Origin: Silurus meridionalis
Taxonomy: Eukaryota; Chordata; Actinopteri; Siluriformes; Siluridae
Assembly (NCBI RefSeq): GCF_014805685.1
Contig: NC_060892.1
Location: 18,622,490-18,686,489, forward strand
Reading direction: 5' to 3'
Length of the DNA: 64,000 nucleotides
Shown: positions 46,616-59,589 of the stretch, piece after piece
Position numbering within the stretch: the first letter of the stretch is position 1
Layout of the letters: the number at the start of each line of letters is the position of its first letter
Made by a program: the position numbers and the translations under genes
The notes under the pieces: generated by a model
Databases searched by the model: none
What the model was told of the DNA's origin: nothing
Seen by the model: only the letters and a program-made list of their open reading frames with translations

Positions 46616-48067
46616 AGCATAATCAATGACAGTGAAACTTTCTATAAGAAGTAGATGTTTGTTTAACATGCCTATTGAAGGAGTCTTCAGTGTCAGTGAT
46701 CAGCAAGCGAGGAAGTAATTGCACAGTGAGAATTTGAATGTGCTTTTGCTTTAATACATAACTTTATAAAGAAGAATTAATATCAATTAATATTAATATC
46801 AAGTAACCAATCTTTTATACAACACTTCTACAAAGAAGAAATTAATATTGAGTAAATGCTCTTTTAGAACCAACATTGGATTTTTCCCAAAGTAGATTCA
46901 GCTGAAAAGGAAACATTGAAGTTTACATTGAAAAGCTCTATTTGATTCAAAGCCTATAGTAACTGTTGTAGCGGTTTGAGTGTAACAAGCAGATGAGTAG
47001 AGTGATGCAAAAAATGAAATGTCTCAGTGCTGTTATATTAATGATCAGCAATCCTGGAGCACTGCTTAGTGGACTGGAACTAACTAAGTGACATTATGTG
47101 TAAGTAAAAATGTATACAAAATACAATGTGTACTTTCAGATTCATTATACTTTGCAATCATTGAAAATTGCTGTGGTGTACGAGGAATACGAACACAAAT
47201 AATTTCCTATAATGTCATGCGCCATTGTGTTTTATTGCATAATCTATTGCACGACAGTTTTTCCCCCCACTATCAATATTATTTATATTAATTGCTTAAA
47301 AGTAGAGAAATTTCATTACAGTATGAAACGCAATCGCAGGGGATTCAGCTTTCCGTGTGATTGTTGCTAAATCATTTTAATCCAGGTCCAACATCTGAAA
47401 TATCTCTCTCTTGCCAGGACAAATTGTATTTATTTTTCAATAAAACAGTGACACTACAAATAGACACTGTACAACAATCCCAAAGGTGACTCTAATATTA
47501 ACGGAGGACATAAGAACACAATAATTGAAGCCTTTCCCGGGTTCTGCCCACTGGAACTAAAATGTATGTTAATGTATGTTAATCTGTGATAATGACATGC
47601 AAATGAATACACGGATCTACAATATGATGGCAATTGCTATGCTGGAATTCCTGTATGTATAATACACAGCCGACTTTAATCATTATTGTGTGCTTTCTGA
47701 TTCATTGTTTTGAAGCTTGAAGCGATTTCTTTAACACATTCACAATATACATTTTGACAAGAGGACACTTTTTAACACTGCAAAGAGGTTTATGGACAAG
47801 AAAAGCTTTTTTTGGAGTAACAACTGACTGTTTTGTTTTGTTTTCCCCAAAATGACAATGTAGTAAACACACCGACTTCAGAGCTGTTAAATAAGCTCTC
47901 AATTATTGATCAGAAAGTGTGAGATGGCTTTGTAGTGTTGGGCATGTGATAAATTCCAGACAAGCTAGCATTTATTTTTTCTTAATGATCTCTCTTGTTA
48001 TTTTTTTTTTGTCTTGTAAACACAGTTACAAGTGCTCATTGTTTTCCAAAGAAACAAATCAGCACAT
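46616..48067. other. Intergenic, nothing recognised
   Basis: AT-rich, no exon or repeat identified. Confidence 0.5.
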
Positions 48068-48570
48068 ATACAATATATGGATAAAAGTATTGGGACACAT
48101 GATTTTTAGCACTTTGTGGTTTTTCCCCAAAATTAACCACAAAGTTAGAGGTACACATTTGTATCGGATGTCTTTGAATATGGAAGCATTAAAATTTGCA
48201 TTCATTTGAACTAGGTGACCCAAACCTGTTCCAGCATAATAATACCCCTGTGCACAAAGCCAGCACTGTGAAGATTTTATGACTTACATGTTCTGGGGTG
48301 GCCTGCTATAAAGTTTTGACCTTAACCCTATTAAATTGGAACGCTGACTTCACCCCAGGCCTCCTCACCCTACATCGGTGCCTGTTTTTACTAACACTAC
48401 AGTGGCTGAATGAACACAAATCTCCACAAGCACACACCAAAATCTAGTGGAACATCTTCCCAGAAGAGTAAGAGGTTATTTAAATAGTAAATGCGGAGTA
48501 AATGTTGAATGTTCAAAAAGCACCTATCAATCTTAAGATCCGGTGTCCACAAACTTTTGAATGTATAGTA
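48068..48570 (+). mobile_element. Tc1-derived MITE, copy G
   Basis: Left end atatggataaaagtattggg, right end gtccacaaacttttgaatgt. Interior includes cctgttccagcataataata and aatctagtggaacatcttcc. Confidence 0.8.
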
Positions 48571-48639
48571 TATAAATATTGTATATAAATATAGTATATA
48601 AATATATCTGACTGGCCATAACTGTTAAGAAATTTTAAT

Positions 48640-49080
48640 GATATATAGTACTATGTAAACATTTTAGGCACTTGTGATTGAAAAAGTTGAAAAGTTAATA
48701 GTTTATTTTTATCAATTAACAAAATGGAAAGTAAATAGACAGAAGAAAAATCTAACATATAAAATCAACACTTGGTGTGACCAGGTCTGCAAATCAGTAT
48801 AAATTCTTCTAGGTCCACTTGCACAAAGTTTTTGAAAAAACCCGACATGTACATTGTTTCAACATTTTGGAGAACATAATATAGGCCACCTTGAATCCCT
48901 ATGTCTTGTCATGTGACCCCAGACAGACCCGATGATTTTAAGGTCAGAGCTCCCTGGGGGCCAAACCATCACTTACAGGACATGTTCTTCTACATGCTGA
49001 AGATACGGTAGTTCTTAATGACACTTGCTGGATGTATGGGGTTGTTGTCCTTCTGCAGGACATTTACATTTACATTGCAT
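48640..49080 (+). mobile_element. Decayed Tc1-like element (family 3)
   Basis: ttttaggcacttgtgattga near the left end, then aaatcaacacttggtgtgac, attcttctaggtccacttgc and ggggttgttgtccttctgca. It is a third Tc1-type family, distinct from the MITE and family 2; no intact frame. Confidence 0.6.
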
Positions 49081-49106
49081 AAATGACTAATTATTCTTAG
49101 GAGTAA

Positions 49107-49146
49107 ATAGCAGTGAACATCATGAATATGGAATCTCCATATACAG

Positions 49147-49242
<96 letters not shown>

Positions 49243-49276
49243 ATGGAGATTCCATATTCATGATGTTCACTGCTAT
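49107..49276. repeat. 35-bp perfect inverted repeat around a (TA)n core
   Basis: Arms at 49107-49141 and 49242-49276 are exact reverse complements (35 of 35). The 100-nt loop is mostly (TA)n with a short (TG)n. Each arm itself contains the near-palindrome ATATGGAATCTCCATAT. The whole can fold into one long hairpin. Confidence 0.92.
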
Positions 49277-49852
49277 AATAGGTCACCATTAAAACCAGAA
49301 TCAATATTTTATTCTTGATATTCACCACATTTTTTTCTTTGTCCAAACAGTCAGATTTTGATTGAGACGTACCGATTTGATCGAAGCACGTGCTTAGGTA
49401 GCAATCTGATGGATTTGATATCGTTAGAATTCACACACTTGAGGAATCCATGCAGCTCAATGCACAAACCTTGAAGGGGATGCAATAAATACTTACATTT
49501 CTTTTAAAAATCTTTTCTATTTTATTTTCCTCTCAAGCCTTTATTGATAACAGCAACTGAAATAAAATATTCTCTATTAAACTGGGGAAAAAAGTATTTT
49601 TAATAGTGTCAGATTTTGGATTCCACTGACTAAAGCGATTTCAGTTCATTTGTTAAAATTTAAACATTAAAGGCTTAAATTCTCAACTTCTTATCCTTTG
49701 ACTCAGTATAAATCATTGATTCTGAAAATAGTATAAAGGATTTATAAAAGCATGAACCTCATAGGAAAGGAGTGAAGCTGTGAGTGATTCAATATCCAGA
49801 GGTGTTAAATGTTGAATGTTGTCTTAGCAAAAAAACATCATCTATTCAATTT

Positions 49853-50060
49853 CATTTGATTTGTATAGCGCTTTTAACAATTAACATTGTCACAACGCAA
49901 GTGTTACATAAATAATTTGATTAAAAGTATAGATTATAAATTCATAAATTAGTCTCTGTAAGTGTAATGAGCAAGCCAATGCAAGGAAAAACTTCCTGAG
50001 ATATGATAAGGAAACATTTAGAGGAACCCCATTCAAAAGGGAACCTCATCTTTTATCAAA
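49853..50060 (-). repeat. SINE-like interspersed repeat, copy 3
   Basis: Reverse orientation: ttgtatagcgcttttaacaa at one end, then caaggaaaaacttcctgaga. Confidence 0.75.
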
Positions 50061-50214
50061 TCTATTCATTTAAGACATTGTTTTGTCCAAAGTGGAACCT
50101 ATTCCAAAATTTGAAGTTTAGGATGGTGCTCAAAAGTCTCTCTTGGTAGAATTGAGATTTGAGAATTGAGAATTGAGATAATGAGATTGTTTTAATGCAT
50201 TATATCCAGTATGT

Positions 50215-50570
50215 AACCAGTTTTAGTGTGGAAATTTCCGAAAGCACGTCACACCGCAATGCTGAAAGTAATCAACCGCAAAATAGTGAAATCACACGCA
50301 TTTCCAATATCCGAACGACATGAAAGTACATTTTAATGCAAATTATTGTGTGACATTGTGTGAAAAATTAAAGCCCATGTGCAATCAAGTAAATAAATAA
50401 TTCACGCGCCAAAATCAGACGTGAAAACAAAAGGACGGCGAGCCGTAAAAGTCAAGTGTCTAAAACCACGTCAAATGGCCACTTCAAGTTTGTCTTTGAA
50501 TGAATTCACTTGAAGACACCCGAATGTCGGAATACTTATCCTCCTTTTAGACAAAGACATGAACAAGTGA
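50215..50570. promoter_or_regulatory. Candidate conserved noncoding element
   Basis: Non-repetitive CpG-bearing island with GACGTGAAAACAAAAGG at 50418-50434 and CAAATGGCCACTT at 50472-50484, which it shares with the 40.4-kb island. Confidence 0.35.
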
Positions 50571-50711
50571 TGGACGAAATTCCCAAAGAGCTCAGCCATG
50601 TGTGAATATGGACTGAACTAGTTTATGGATGTTAATGTGCTGTAACCTGTCGAATAATAATAAGAAGGAGAGTAAGAATGTCTTCTCTGTCTAGCACTCA
50701 AGGTCACTAAA

Positions 50712-50716
<5 letters not shown>

Positions 50717-50753
<37 letters not shown>
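50717..50753. repeat. (CA)n microsatellite
   Basis: About 18 CA units. Confidence 0.96.
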
Positions 50754-50757
<4 letters not shown>

Positions 50758-51307
50758 TAAATGCAAAGAGAAGTAGACTAAGTGACTCTGCCCAAAGCTT
50801 AGTGTAAGGCCACAGTAATTATAAGTGTTGTGTGATTTCAACTACACCGGGATCTAATTATGTTAAATGTCTCTTATATTCAGCAACTGCATCTGCATGA
50901 TCATGTGAATATTAACAGTAGATGGCACTAGACCATCAGAGACCGGCGTTTTGTTCTGTTTTGTTTTATTTTATAAGTTTTATTAGTCTTGCTGAGAGAA
51001 GTGGGTTACTTCCCTCAGTGTTCATTGCCCTACAGAGATAAAACACTCCTGGGAAATACCTGTGTGTTAACTACTAAATGGCATTACGGAGAAACTGAAT
51101 AGGCCACTCATGCTCCTGCTTGTGAATTGATGGCAGGGCCGTAGTTGAAATAACGTTATGTGGCAAGCATATTATTTGAAAGCTCCCTAAAAGCAAGTGA
51201 ATGTCATTAAACACTGAGGTCATGATAACCCTTCCCTGGATCCCTGGCTGTGTGCAAAGGGGAGCGGCAAGGACATGTTTTGCGCACACACCACGTGAAC
51301 ATCACCC

Positions 51308-51309
<2 letters not shown>

Positions 51310-51349
<40 letters not shown>
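51310..51349. repeat. (CA)n microsatellite
   Basis: About 20 CA units followed by (AAAT)n. Confidence 0.96.
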
Positions 51350-51351
<2 letters not shown>

Positions 51352-51527
51352 TAAATAAATAAATAATCAATACCCCATTTACATTGCACAAATAAAGTCG
51401 CAACTTTTTCAGCCATCATTGAAGAAATAATGAGATGGAGAAAATAGATGAGCTCCCCACATCACTATGCTTAATCTGCCATTAAACACAATTTTTCAAA
51501 ACATTAATCATATATGCAGGTTTTTTT

Positions 51528-51554
51528 TTGCTTTTTTTTTTTTTTTTTTTTTGG
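51528..51554. repeat. Poly-T tract
   Basis: Near-uninterrupted T run with one C, flanked by G-rich then T-rich sequence. Confidence 0.85.
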
Positions 51555-51839
51555 GGGTCTTTTTTTCTTCTTCTCTAATAAAAAAAAGGCAAAATCAAAA
51601 CACTTAGAGTCTGTGTAAGTGAATATTTGAATATGTCATAATATTTATAATGAGATATTGTGTAGTTAAGAAAAAAATAATAAATAACAATACAAGGAAG
51701 AATTTGGTATCAATTATTTATGGGATTTAATGTTTGTGAACTGCACAGGGACCAAAGGTCTTTTTTCCCTAATGTTGTTGTTGTTGTTGTTGTTCATGAA
51801 AGATGCAATGAGGGACAGTTAACACTGGTGACAAAAAAT

Positions 51840-51930
51840 AAAAATAAAAGAATAAAATAATAAAAAATAGAAAAAAAATTAAATAAATAAATAAATAAAT
51901 AAATAATAACAGCATCATCAACAGTAATTA

Positions 51931-51977
<47 letters not shown>

Positions 51978-52001
51978 ATAATAATAATAATAATAATAAT
52001 A
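51840..52001. repeat. Compound (AAAT)n, (TAC)n, (TAA)n microsatellite
   Basis: A-rich tetranucleotides near 51877-51906, then about 15 TAC units from 51930 and about 9 TAA units up to 52001. Confidence 0.93.
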
Positions 52002-52429
52002 GTAACTTTATTGTGTAAGGTTATTTGATATTACATTTACTGTTATGATATTTCTTTGATGAAATGGAAATAAACATGAACAAATTTATTCAACCTAAAG
52101 CACATGACCAGAAAAGTTAAAAATTTGTACATTTAGATGTCATTTACTCAAATTTGTCAACTCCCACGCTTCTCACGCCGTATCCATTATCTTCGGTAAA
52201 TAAAAATACGTTATATTTTTTTATTTTGTGAAGTCTTTCCAATTCCCTGACAACTGTCAGTCATTATTGTTTAAAATTACTTCCAGCCTTTTTCCAATTA
52301 CATTTTGACCTACATGCTCTACTTATAGAAACTCCTGCCTCTCTGGATCTGAAAAAAATCATTTTACTTCACTTCATCACACTTAGTCACCCTACAAGTC
52401 TTCCCCATAATCTTGAGAGCTCTTGCTTT

Positions 52430-52800
52430 AATTCCAGCTCCTGTAGTGCCCTGACTCTGCCCGTGTCAGCTAGTTTCGCTCTGCGTCTCTGAAAACTCAC
52501 ACTCCGGGGCTCTGTCTCCTTGTAATGAAGAGCAAGTGGTGATTTGTAGGGGGCTAATGTTGCTGATCAAACTACAGATGTTAACAATGCCAAGTCAAGT
52601 CGAAAGGAGCTTCCGTCCAATTACATAAGCGAGGCTCCCGAACAGCAAGATGCCCGGCGTAACTCGTTCCGAAGGCCCAAGGATCGCAAGCGAAGCAAAT
52701 GCTCGACTGTCTTTTGCGCTACTCAGCAAGTTCTCTAAGAGAATATTACTAATGAGTCCTTAAATCTGTCAAAAGTTTGCATCTGACCATCTGCTGCTCT
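52430..52800. promoter_or_regulatory. Candidate conserved noncoding element
   Basis: The clearest compositional island in the right half: GC-balanced, many CpGs, no repeat similarity, no open frame of length. Contains cgtccaattacataagcgag and gcccggcgtaactcgttccg. Confidence 0.35.
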
Positions 52801-53529
52801 GCCCCTCAAACGTACAAAAGGTTCAGGTGAAAATGTGCCAGAAGGGACTATGAGTGAGCAGATCCGATCCTTCAAGCAGTCACACACTGAGTCACAATGA
52901 GCTACAGTGACTTGTTTATTGCACTGAAAAACTTTTTTACAGTATCACATTTTTTGTATGACTAATGCTCCAGGCATCAATGAGAATCGAAGCAGATTTA
53001 CTGTTCAAATTCTATTATACTGTGCAATCTATTATTAATCCAATCTCTTATTCAGGTCAGGAATGATTTTAATCCAGAAACATTATTGGGATTCTGAATA
53101 ATTGAGGAAACCATTAAAAATAACACACCTTGAGTAAAGAATCTGATGACTTGGGGGTTTTATTTTTAACGTCCGTCCGTTCAAAAAGTTTCTCAAACCC
53201 CTTTTTCACATTTCAGTTTATTTACCTGCAGGAATAGAAATTCATCATGGCTACAAAAAAAAAAAGCCTCGGAAATCTATATTTATTCTTCAGGAGTACC
53301 AATCTTCATTTTTTTTTTACCCTTTTTTTCCTTTAACACACAGGAGAATGGAATGGCCACAAAAGCATAGACTAACGCTTTGAAACACAAATATCTGTGT
53401 TCAAGCTGTAGAGGACAGTGAAAGTGCTCCTTCAGTTAAGAGTGCGTTTTTCATGAGGAAGCCCACAAGTGTGACCACAAAAAAAGAAATATATAAAAAA
53501 AAAAACCCCCCCCCAGAAGAGGTAACGTT
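52801..53529. other. Intergenic, nothing recognised
   Basis: AT-rich with A and C homopolymer runs near 53490-53515. Confidence 0.5.
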
Positions 53530-54400
53530 ACGGGTTTGATTGACAGAGTCCCCAGACGGCTTGTTGCACCCTTGTCTAAGCGGATTTGGGAGGTGATACG
53601 CTCTTAGAGGGAATTTTTCCTGACGGGCTTTCACCACCATCTTTTTCTTCTTTTTCTTTCTTTTCTTTTTCTTCTTTCTAGCTCTTTCTCTCTCTATGCA
53701 AACTATTGGATTTCGTTTGAAACCTGTGCATTCTGCATATACAGATGTGGCCCTGCAGGAAGCATGCTATATAGTGTATTCCAAGTTCAAAAATCAAGCA
53801 GTTCTTTTGAGCATTGAAAAAGCAATTTGAATTAGAACACACAAGAAAGCAGCACCAGATTTTTTCAAAACAATGCCAGATTATCTTTTGAAACATGACA
53901 ATGTGTCTGATCTTCTATTATGTTTCAGCATTTCATCACTTTATTTTTTTTGTTTCTAAGCTTTGCTTCAAGGTTCGTGGTTTTCAACTCCCCCCAACCC
54001 ACCCGTCCACCCACACACACCCCTGCCGAGCTGTTCGAGGTACGCCACCAAGACATAGCTACTAATTTTTCCCATCCTCTAGCGCCCAAGTAACGCGATT
54101 AGACAGATCGTAATGAAAATATTCCTCAAGTAAACATTAAAAGAGAAATCATACAGGGCCCCAGCGCAATAATATTTCGATATGAGGGTAATAAAAGAAT
54201 AAGTGGCGTGTCTGTCAGCGTGATTGATTTCCAAATGTGCAGGAGGTCATCTCTCATTTCAAGCTCGCCGAGATAAAGTTGTGCAGTCCGACTCGGTGGC
54301 ATTAAAACTATGAATATTTCCGTAACCTGTCCAGCATCGCAGAGAAGTAGAATAATCCTTAGCAGTAGCAAATTTCTCCCGGATGGAACATAAAAGTCAC
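53530..54400. promoter_or_regulatory. Candidate conserved noncoding stretch
   Basis: Two non-repetitive islands (53535-53640 and 54120-54400) around AT-rich sequence; the second has gcgcaataatatttcgatat and cgccgagataaagttgtgca. No coding evidence. Confidence 0.28.
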
Positions 54401-54955
54401 ACTGAGGACAGCTTTGCTATCTGGAAAAGAGATATAAAAAAAGAAAGGGAAAAAAAAATGAAACACTGTTTCATGCTCATATTCACCAGATTTAAATATC
54501 GTTGCTGTTTGAAGCTTTTACTTCATATCAGTGGTGAGGAAAGAAAGAAAGCCTGTTTCAAGCTTTCCATTTATTATTTACTCTCTTCAGTTAGATATGA
54601 AGTTAATATTTAACCAGTTATCATTCGCAGCTCTAAAAATTAAAGCGTAATCTATACGTAAAAAAATAAATGATATCCAAGATCAAATCTTACAGAGAAG
54701 TCGAAAGCTGACCAAAAACAGGATTTACACATTAATATTATTGTTACTCTCGCATATTATTTTCTTTTTATGATGCATTTTTTTATTTGTTTGCCTTCAC
54801 AGAATAATTCATCTATTGCAAATATTGTACTTTTATTTGGTATTTTATGGTTTTTTTTCTGGAGGGGTTGTTTTTTTAATAGAAAAAAGTTTAAATGTGC
54901 TTTCTTTATCTATTGTTCTACTCAACATGCACAATTTTAATCAAAATTTTCACCC

Positions 54956-54956
54956 A

Positions 54957-55013
<57 letters not shown>
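54956..55013. repeat. (ATT)n triplet repeat
   Basis: About 19 uninterrupted ATT units. Confidence 0.96.
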
Positions 55014-55014
<1 letters not shown>

Positions 55015-55084
55015 ACAGTTTTTTTCATTAATGTCCATCAGTAAAAAGTTGATAACCTCAACAATGATCTATAGTTTAAACTAA

Positions 55085-55335
55085 GGAACTTCACAGAATG
55101 GACATCCGATGTCACCTGGACGAGGATGGATTTCCTATTGATTCAGGCTCCTCTCAAGTTTCTTTCTCATACCATTTCAGGGAATTTTTCCTCACCAATG
55201 TCACTCACTGCCTCGCTCATTAGGGATAGACCTATAGGGACTAATATAGAATGTAAAAATAAATATTTGTGAACTGTTTATTTCTGCTTTTGGACAATAT
55301 CCATTTTAAAGGTGCTATATAAATACAATGAAATT
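55085..55335 (+). repeat. SINE-like interspersed repeat, copy 4
   Basis: Carries gaggatggatttcctattg, a ggaatttttcctcaccaatg core and tcgctcattagggatag. Its tail is ggacaatatccattttaaag followed by gtgctatataaata. It extends slightly further 5' than copy 1. Confidence 0.75.
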
Positions 55336-55689
55336 GAATTACTATTAATATTATAAGATTTCATTTACTTGAAAAGATTAATATTTCAGATGTATTATGT
55401 GTATTTAAGTTCACATCAGCCTTTTCACATAATTTTCTGTAGTTAATTTTATTTTTTACGTTTTAAATTTTTATATTGCTTTCACAATAATTAATTTATT
55501 TTCACAGGTAAACTGAAAATGTAATTGTGCAATAAAATTTTATTTCCATTGTGTAATGCAATGAAAATGTAATTTTGTTTTCACACGTGGACCATGTAAT
55601 ATTCTTTGAGTCGATTCGATTCAATTCAATTTAATTCAATTAGATTTTTTAATTCTGAAGCAACTTTACAGAATTACATACATTACAAA

Positions 55690-55890
55690 TGTACCCAAAT
55701 GAGGATGGGTTGCCCTTTTAAGTCTAGTTCCTCTCAAGGTTTCTTCCTCATAACATCTAAGGGAGTTTTTCCTTGCCACAGTCGCCATGGCTGCTCATCA
55801 GGGATAAAAACACACCATTCACCTTAACTGTTGATTTGTGTAAAGCTGCTTTGAGACAATGTCTGTTGTGAAAAGTGCTATAGAAATAAA
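55690..55890 (+). repeat. SINE-like interspersed repeat, copy 5
   Basis: gtctagttcctctcaaggtt, gggagtttttccttgccaca and gctgctttgagacaatgtct with tail gtgctatagaaataaa; the best-kept copy. Confidence 0.8.
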
Positions 55891-55934
55891 CTTGACTTGA
55901 CTTGACAAATATAAAATTCAATGACAGAAATCAA

Positions 55935-56080
55935 TTTCCCCCTAAGTTTGTCCCTAATGTGTGAGCCAGAGGCATCATTGGAAAGGAAAAACTTCCTGAG
56001 GTGGTTTGAGAAAGAAACCTTGAGGGGAACCAGTCCTGATCTTGTTGAAACATAATGTCCATTCATTCCAGTGTCCAGTT
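55935..56080 (-). repeat. SINE-like interspersed repeat, copy 6 (partial, reverse)
   Basis: Reverse of the core: ggaaaggaaaaacttcctga, ccttgaggggaaccagtcct. It faces copy 5, giving a loose inverted pair. Confidence 0.7.
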
Positions 56081-56695
56081 CCATCATTGGTGAGGTTATC
56101 AACTGTTCACTGTTGGACGCTTGAATGTAAAACTGTTCAAAAATCTTTCACCAATTTTTTAAGACATTGTTTCTTTTAAATTTCAGTTTTATTTTTCACT
56201 AAGGAGGTTTCATTTCCACATTTATTTTTAGACTTATCACTATTTTACATACAATATCCACAAGGCACCACCAGTGAATCTTTCAAATGCATTTTTATCA
56301 TCTGATGTTCTTTCAGAGCTTCACTGGGTTTCCGTGTTCTCATGCTCGCATGTTCACATGCATTTTTCTCATGCTTGAAGTGCACCCTTTAACAGCTTTA
56401 CTTGGTAAAACGATGCATCTGTACACATTGCTTACACTTTAGCGCTTATTTGTGTAATCAGAATGGGGAGTTTTTTCTTCTAAGGACATGCTCTAAAAAT
56501 AACCTGAACTTTTACAGAGGACACCCCCCCCACACACACCCTAACGTTATACACGACTGCAAATATTTAGAGGCAGAAGCCATTTTCGAAGACTGGAGGT
56601 AGAATTGAGCCGTTGAGCTCAGCAGCAATCCTGCGCTGCCTGTCACCACGCTCAGCTTCCTCTGGGCATGAAGACATGAGCTAATGGAGGCAGAG

Positions 56696-56721
56696 GAAGG
56701 AAGGAAGGAAGGAAGGCGAGA

Positions 56722-56757
<36 letters not shown>
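56696..56757. repeat. (GGAA)n and (GA)n microsatellite
   Basis: Five GGAA units followed by about 19 GA units. Confidence 0.93.
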
Positions 56758-56762
<5 letters not shown>

Positions 56763-59589
56763 GAGCTCAGTCTCTGGAGCAAACTCTACACAGGGAGGGT
56801 GAAATAGAGGTTATAGAGGTTCGTAAATATTTAACCAGGCCACCCCTCCAACGCTGTAATTAGACAGATTACCTGTTAGCCATGGTCCTCCTGAGCAGAG
56901 ATGTTTTAAAACCAATCCAACCTCCAGGCAAATGGAAAAAGAAGTTAAAAAGGATTTCACGCTGCCCGAGCAACAGCGAATCCTCAATTAATAGTAGAAA
57001 AGAGCAGAGAAGGACAAGGAAAAAAAAACAAAAACTTTCTCATCTGAAGCACTGGTTAATATTTAACTTGTTTGAGTACAAAAGGGTTCAGTTAAAAATT
57101 TAGATGCCTCGTGGCTGCCCATGCCATTCAGACCTACAAGAATGATTAGTCTTAATAGATGTGGCATGGTAAATGATTGCTGAGGAACTGTTTAGAATTT
57201 TCAGAGCGTCTTTAAATATTATTTTAAATTGGAAAAATCGGTGTGTCAGACTCCTGGGCTACAAGGTCACATTCAGTGGAAATGATGAACGTCTCAGATG
57301 GGCGCTAAAACATTTAACACAAGTTACACACGAGTGCAAGCTGAACGAGCATACAACTTCAGACATCTCGCTGAACACTAACTAATGAAGCTCACCGGAT
57401 AATCACCAAGCTTGTATTTGTAGAAGAAAACCCACAAACCTCAGAGGGGTTTCACAATTTAGCACAACATCATCATCCTTTTTTTATATTGTTTTTTTTT
57501 AACTGGAAAAAAATACTTATAGTGCATTTATGACAGTGATCAGAACACTTGTGGGAATTTTATTGGTTTACACATAAGCAAGAGCATGAAATCTTATGTA
57601 ATTAGAAGTGGAAGTTGGTAGATATCATAACAGTCCAAATGTGTCTACATGGCATGGAATCACATTTAACAGTAAATGATTTTAACAGAAATGATATTGA
57701 TGTAGAGGATGGTGGGTTCTTTATATTATCATTTTTATTTGAAGCTTATAAAGGTGATATTTTGTCTTGAGTTTTATTATGCAATTGAATGAATGCAAGA
57801 ATCTGCATTTATACACATTTAAAAAAATGTAGTGTAATCTAGGTTTTATGGATGTGTTAATAGAAGGCTTTTGTGCAAAGATTAGGGTCCTATCATTCAT
57901 TTGGTTATTGCTCATTTTAGATTAAAAGAAAAATGTATTTTTGGGCTGGTGGGTAAAATGCACAGAAATGAGTATCATGGTATATTGTTCTGGATTCATT
58001 TAAACCCAGAACAAAGTTTTTCTAAGATCTAAATAAAAGTGAGAAAATCATTTTTTGTGTGCTTATGTTTAAGTAAGTTTGACATTTTATTTAATGTTTT
58101 TAATTGGTTTTCTTTAATTTATTAACATAACATAACATCAGTTATAATCTGAAAAAAAAAACACTGATGAATTTCTATTACCAGTTTTAACTTTAGGAAT
58201 TAGAAAGCACTTAGTAATAAACATTGCATTTATATGTCACACTTTACAACACGGTATTAACAACAACAAAAAAATTAATTAACTTAATGAGTTGCATGAG
58301 CACGATGTTAATACCATACTATTAGCATTAATAATGGTTAGTCATTTAATACTCAGGTGGGTGTTCAGTGTACACGCTACATTATTTTTTAATGTGCTTA
58401 GTGCATCATCATGGAAGCATTAATTAATATCAAATATATGCTTGTTTGTAACCCTTATAGATATAACCAAAATGTAATACCTGGACAGTTTAAACATGAA
58501 TATCTGTAATTGTAATATGAGCATCATGCAGATGAGGATGATGATAATGCTGTAGTGACTATTAACTTATGATACTGTTAAATTATAATCACTCTGAAAA
58601 CTGGGAATGGAATATTTTATGTATTTAAAATAGGAAATATACAGAAGGTATATTATTTTTGATATTGATGATTCTGCATTATTTCTAGTTCCCTCTTCAA
58701 ATGCGTTCATGTTAACCGCATCTTATATGAGGTCTGATTTTGCACATCTGATCTCCTTTACTGAAGCTTGTGATCAGATGACACTCTGATGGATTTGATC
58801 TGAAACAGATCATAAGGCTTTGCACAAACTTCTGGACACGGTGCCAGCTAGTGTGCGGCCCATCGTTAAAGCAAAAAAAAAAAAAAAGAGAAACAAACAA
58901 AATGTTACAAACTCTGTAATTCACATCAATATTTCAAAGATTGTCTTTTTCATGCAAGTTGCTGTCAATAATATCATTTGCAAAGAAAATTGTTGCACTT
59001 AATTAGAACAATATAAAAATGTATTCATAATGCTTTCCGACATCTGGAGTTCACTGTAGTGGATATAATCGTGGATAATTACGGATTTACTAATGCATTT
59101 AGCATATGTAGTGTGATTACAAGCTTCTTGATGCATAAGAATGTCACAGTTTATAGGAATGGCAGCTCATCAGCTCACCTGCTAGGAGATGAAGATTATT
59201 GTTCTACACTATCTATAATTTTGCCTTACAATATCATGCATATTGCAATATCTCCTGTCAGAGGCTCAGCTCACACAGAAAGCATTTTAAAATGATTTCA
59301 AGCTGTTCTAGTGGCAGTGTCATTCTTGTTCTATTGACTCTAAAACAAAGTAAATCATCGGACATTACGTACATTACTTCATATTTCTATATAATTATTT
59401 ATGATGTGCTTTTTTTCCAGTGTATGCGTCACAGATTAAATAGAGGCGTGCATCTTTATATCGCGCTTCCTCGGCTATAAAGTCTTATTTATTTATTGTT
59501 TGCATTTTGATGTTTGCTTGATTTCACTATTAAATTATTATACATTTCACAATTATTCACTAATACTTAAAAAGCTGAAATTGTTCGAT
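56758..59589. other. Intergenic, mostly unassigned
   Basis: 57090-57400 is non-repetitive and CpG-bearing and may be another noncoding element; the remainder is AT-rich with no exon or repeat identified. Confidence 0.45.

Noticed and set aside
40418..50434. The exact 10,000-bp spacing of the two 17-bp motif copies
   Set aside because: Treated as coincidence; the intervening sequences differ and no mechanism would set such a round distance.
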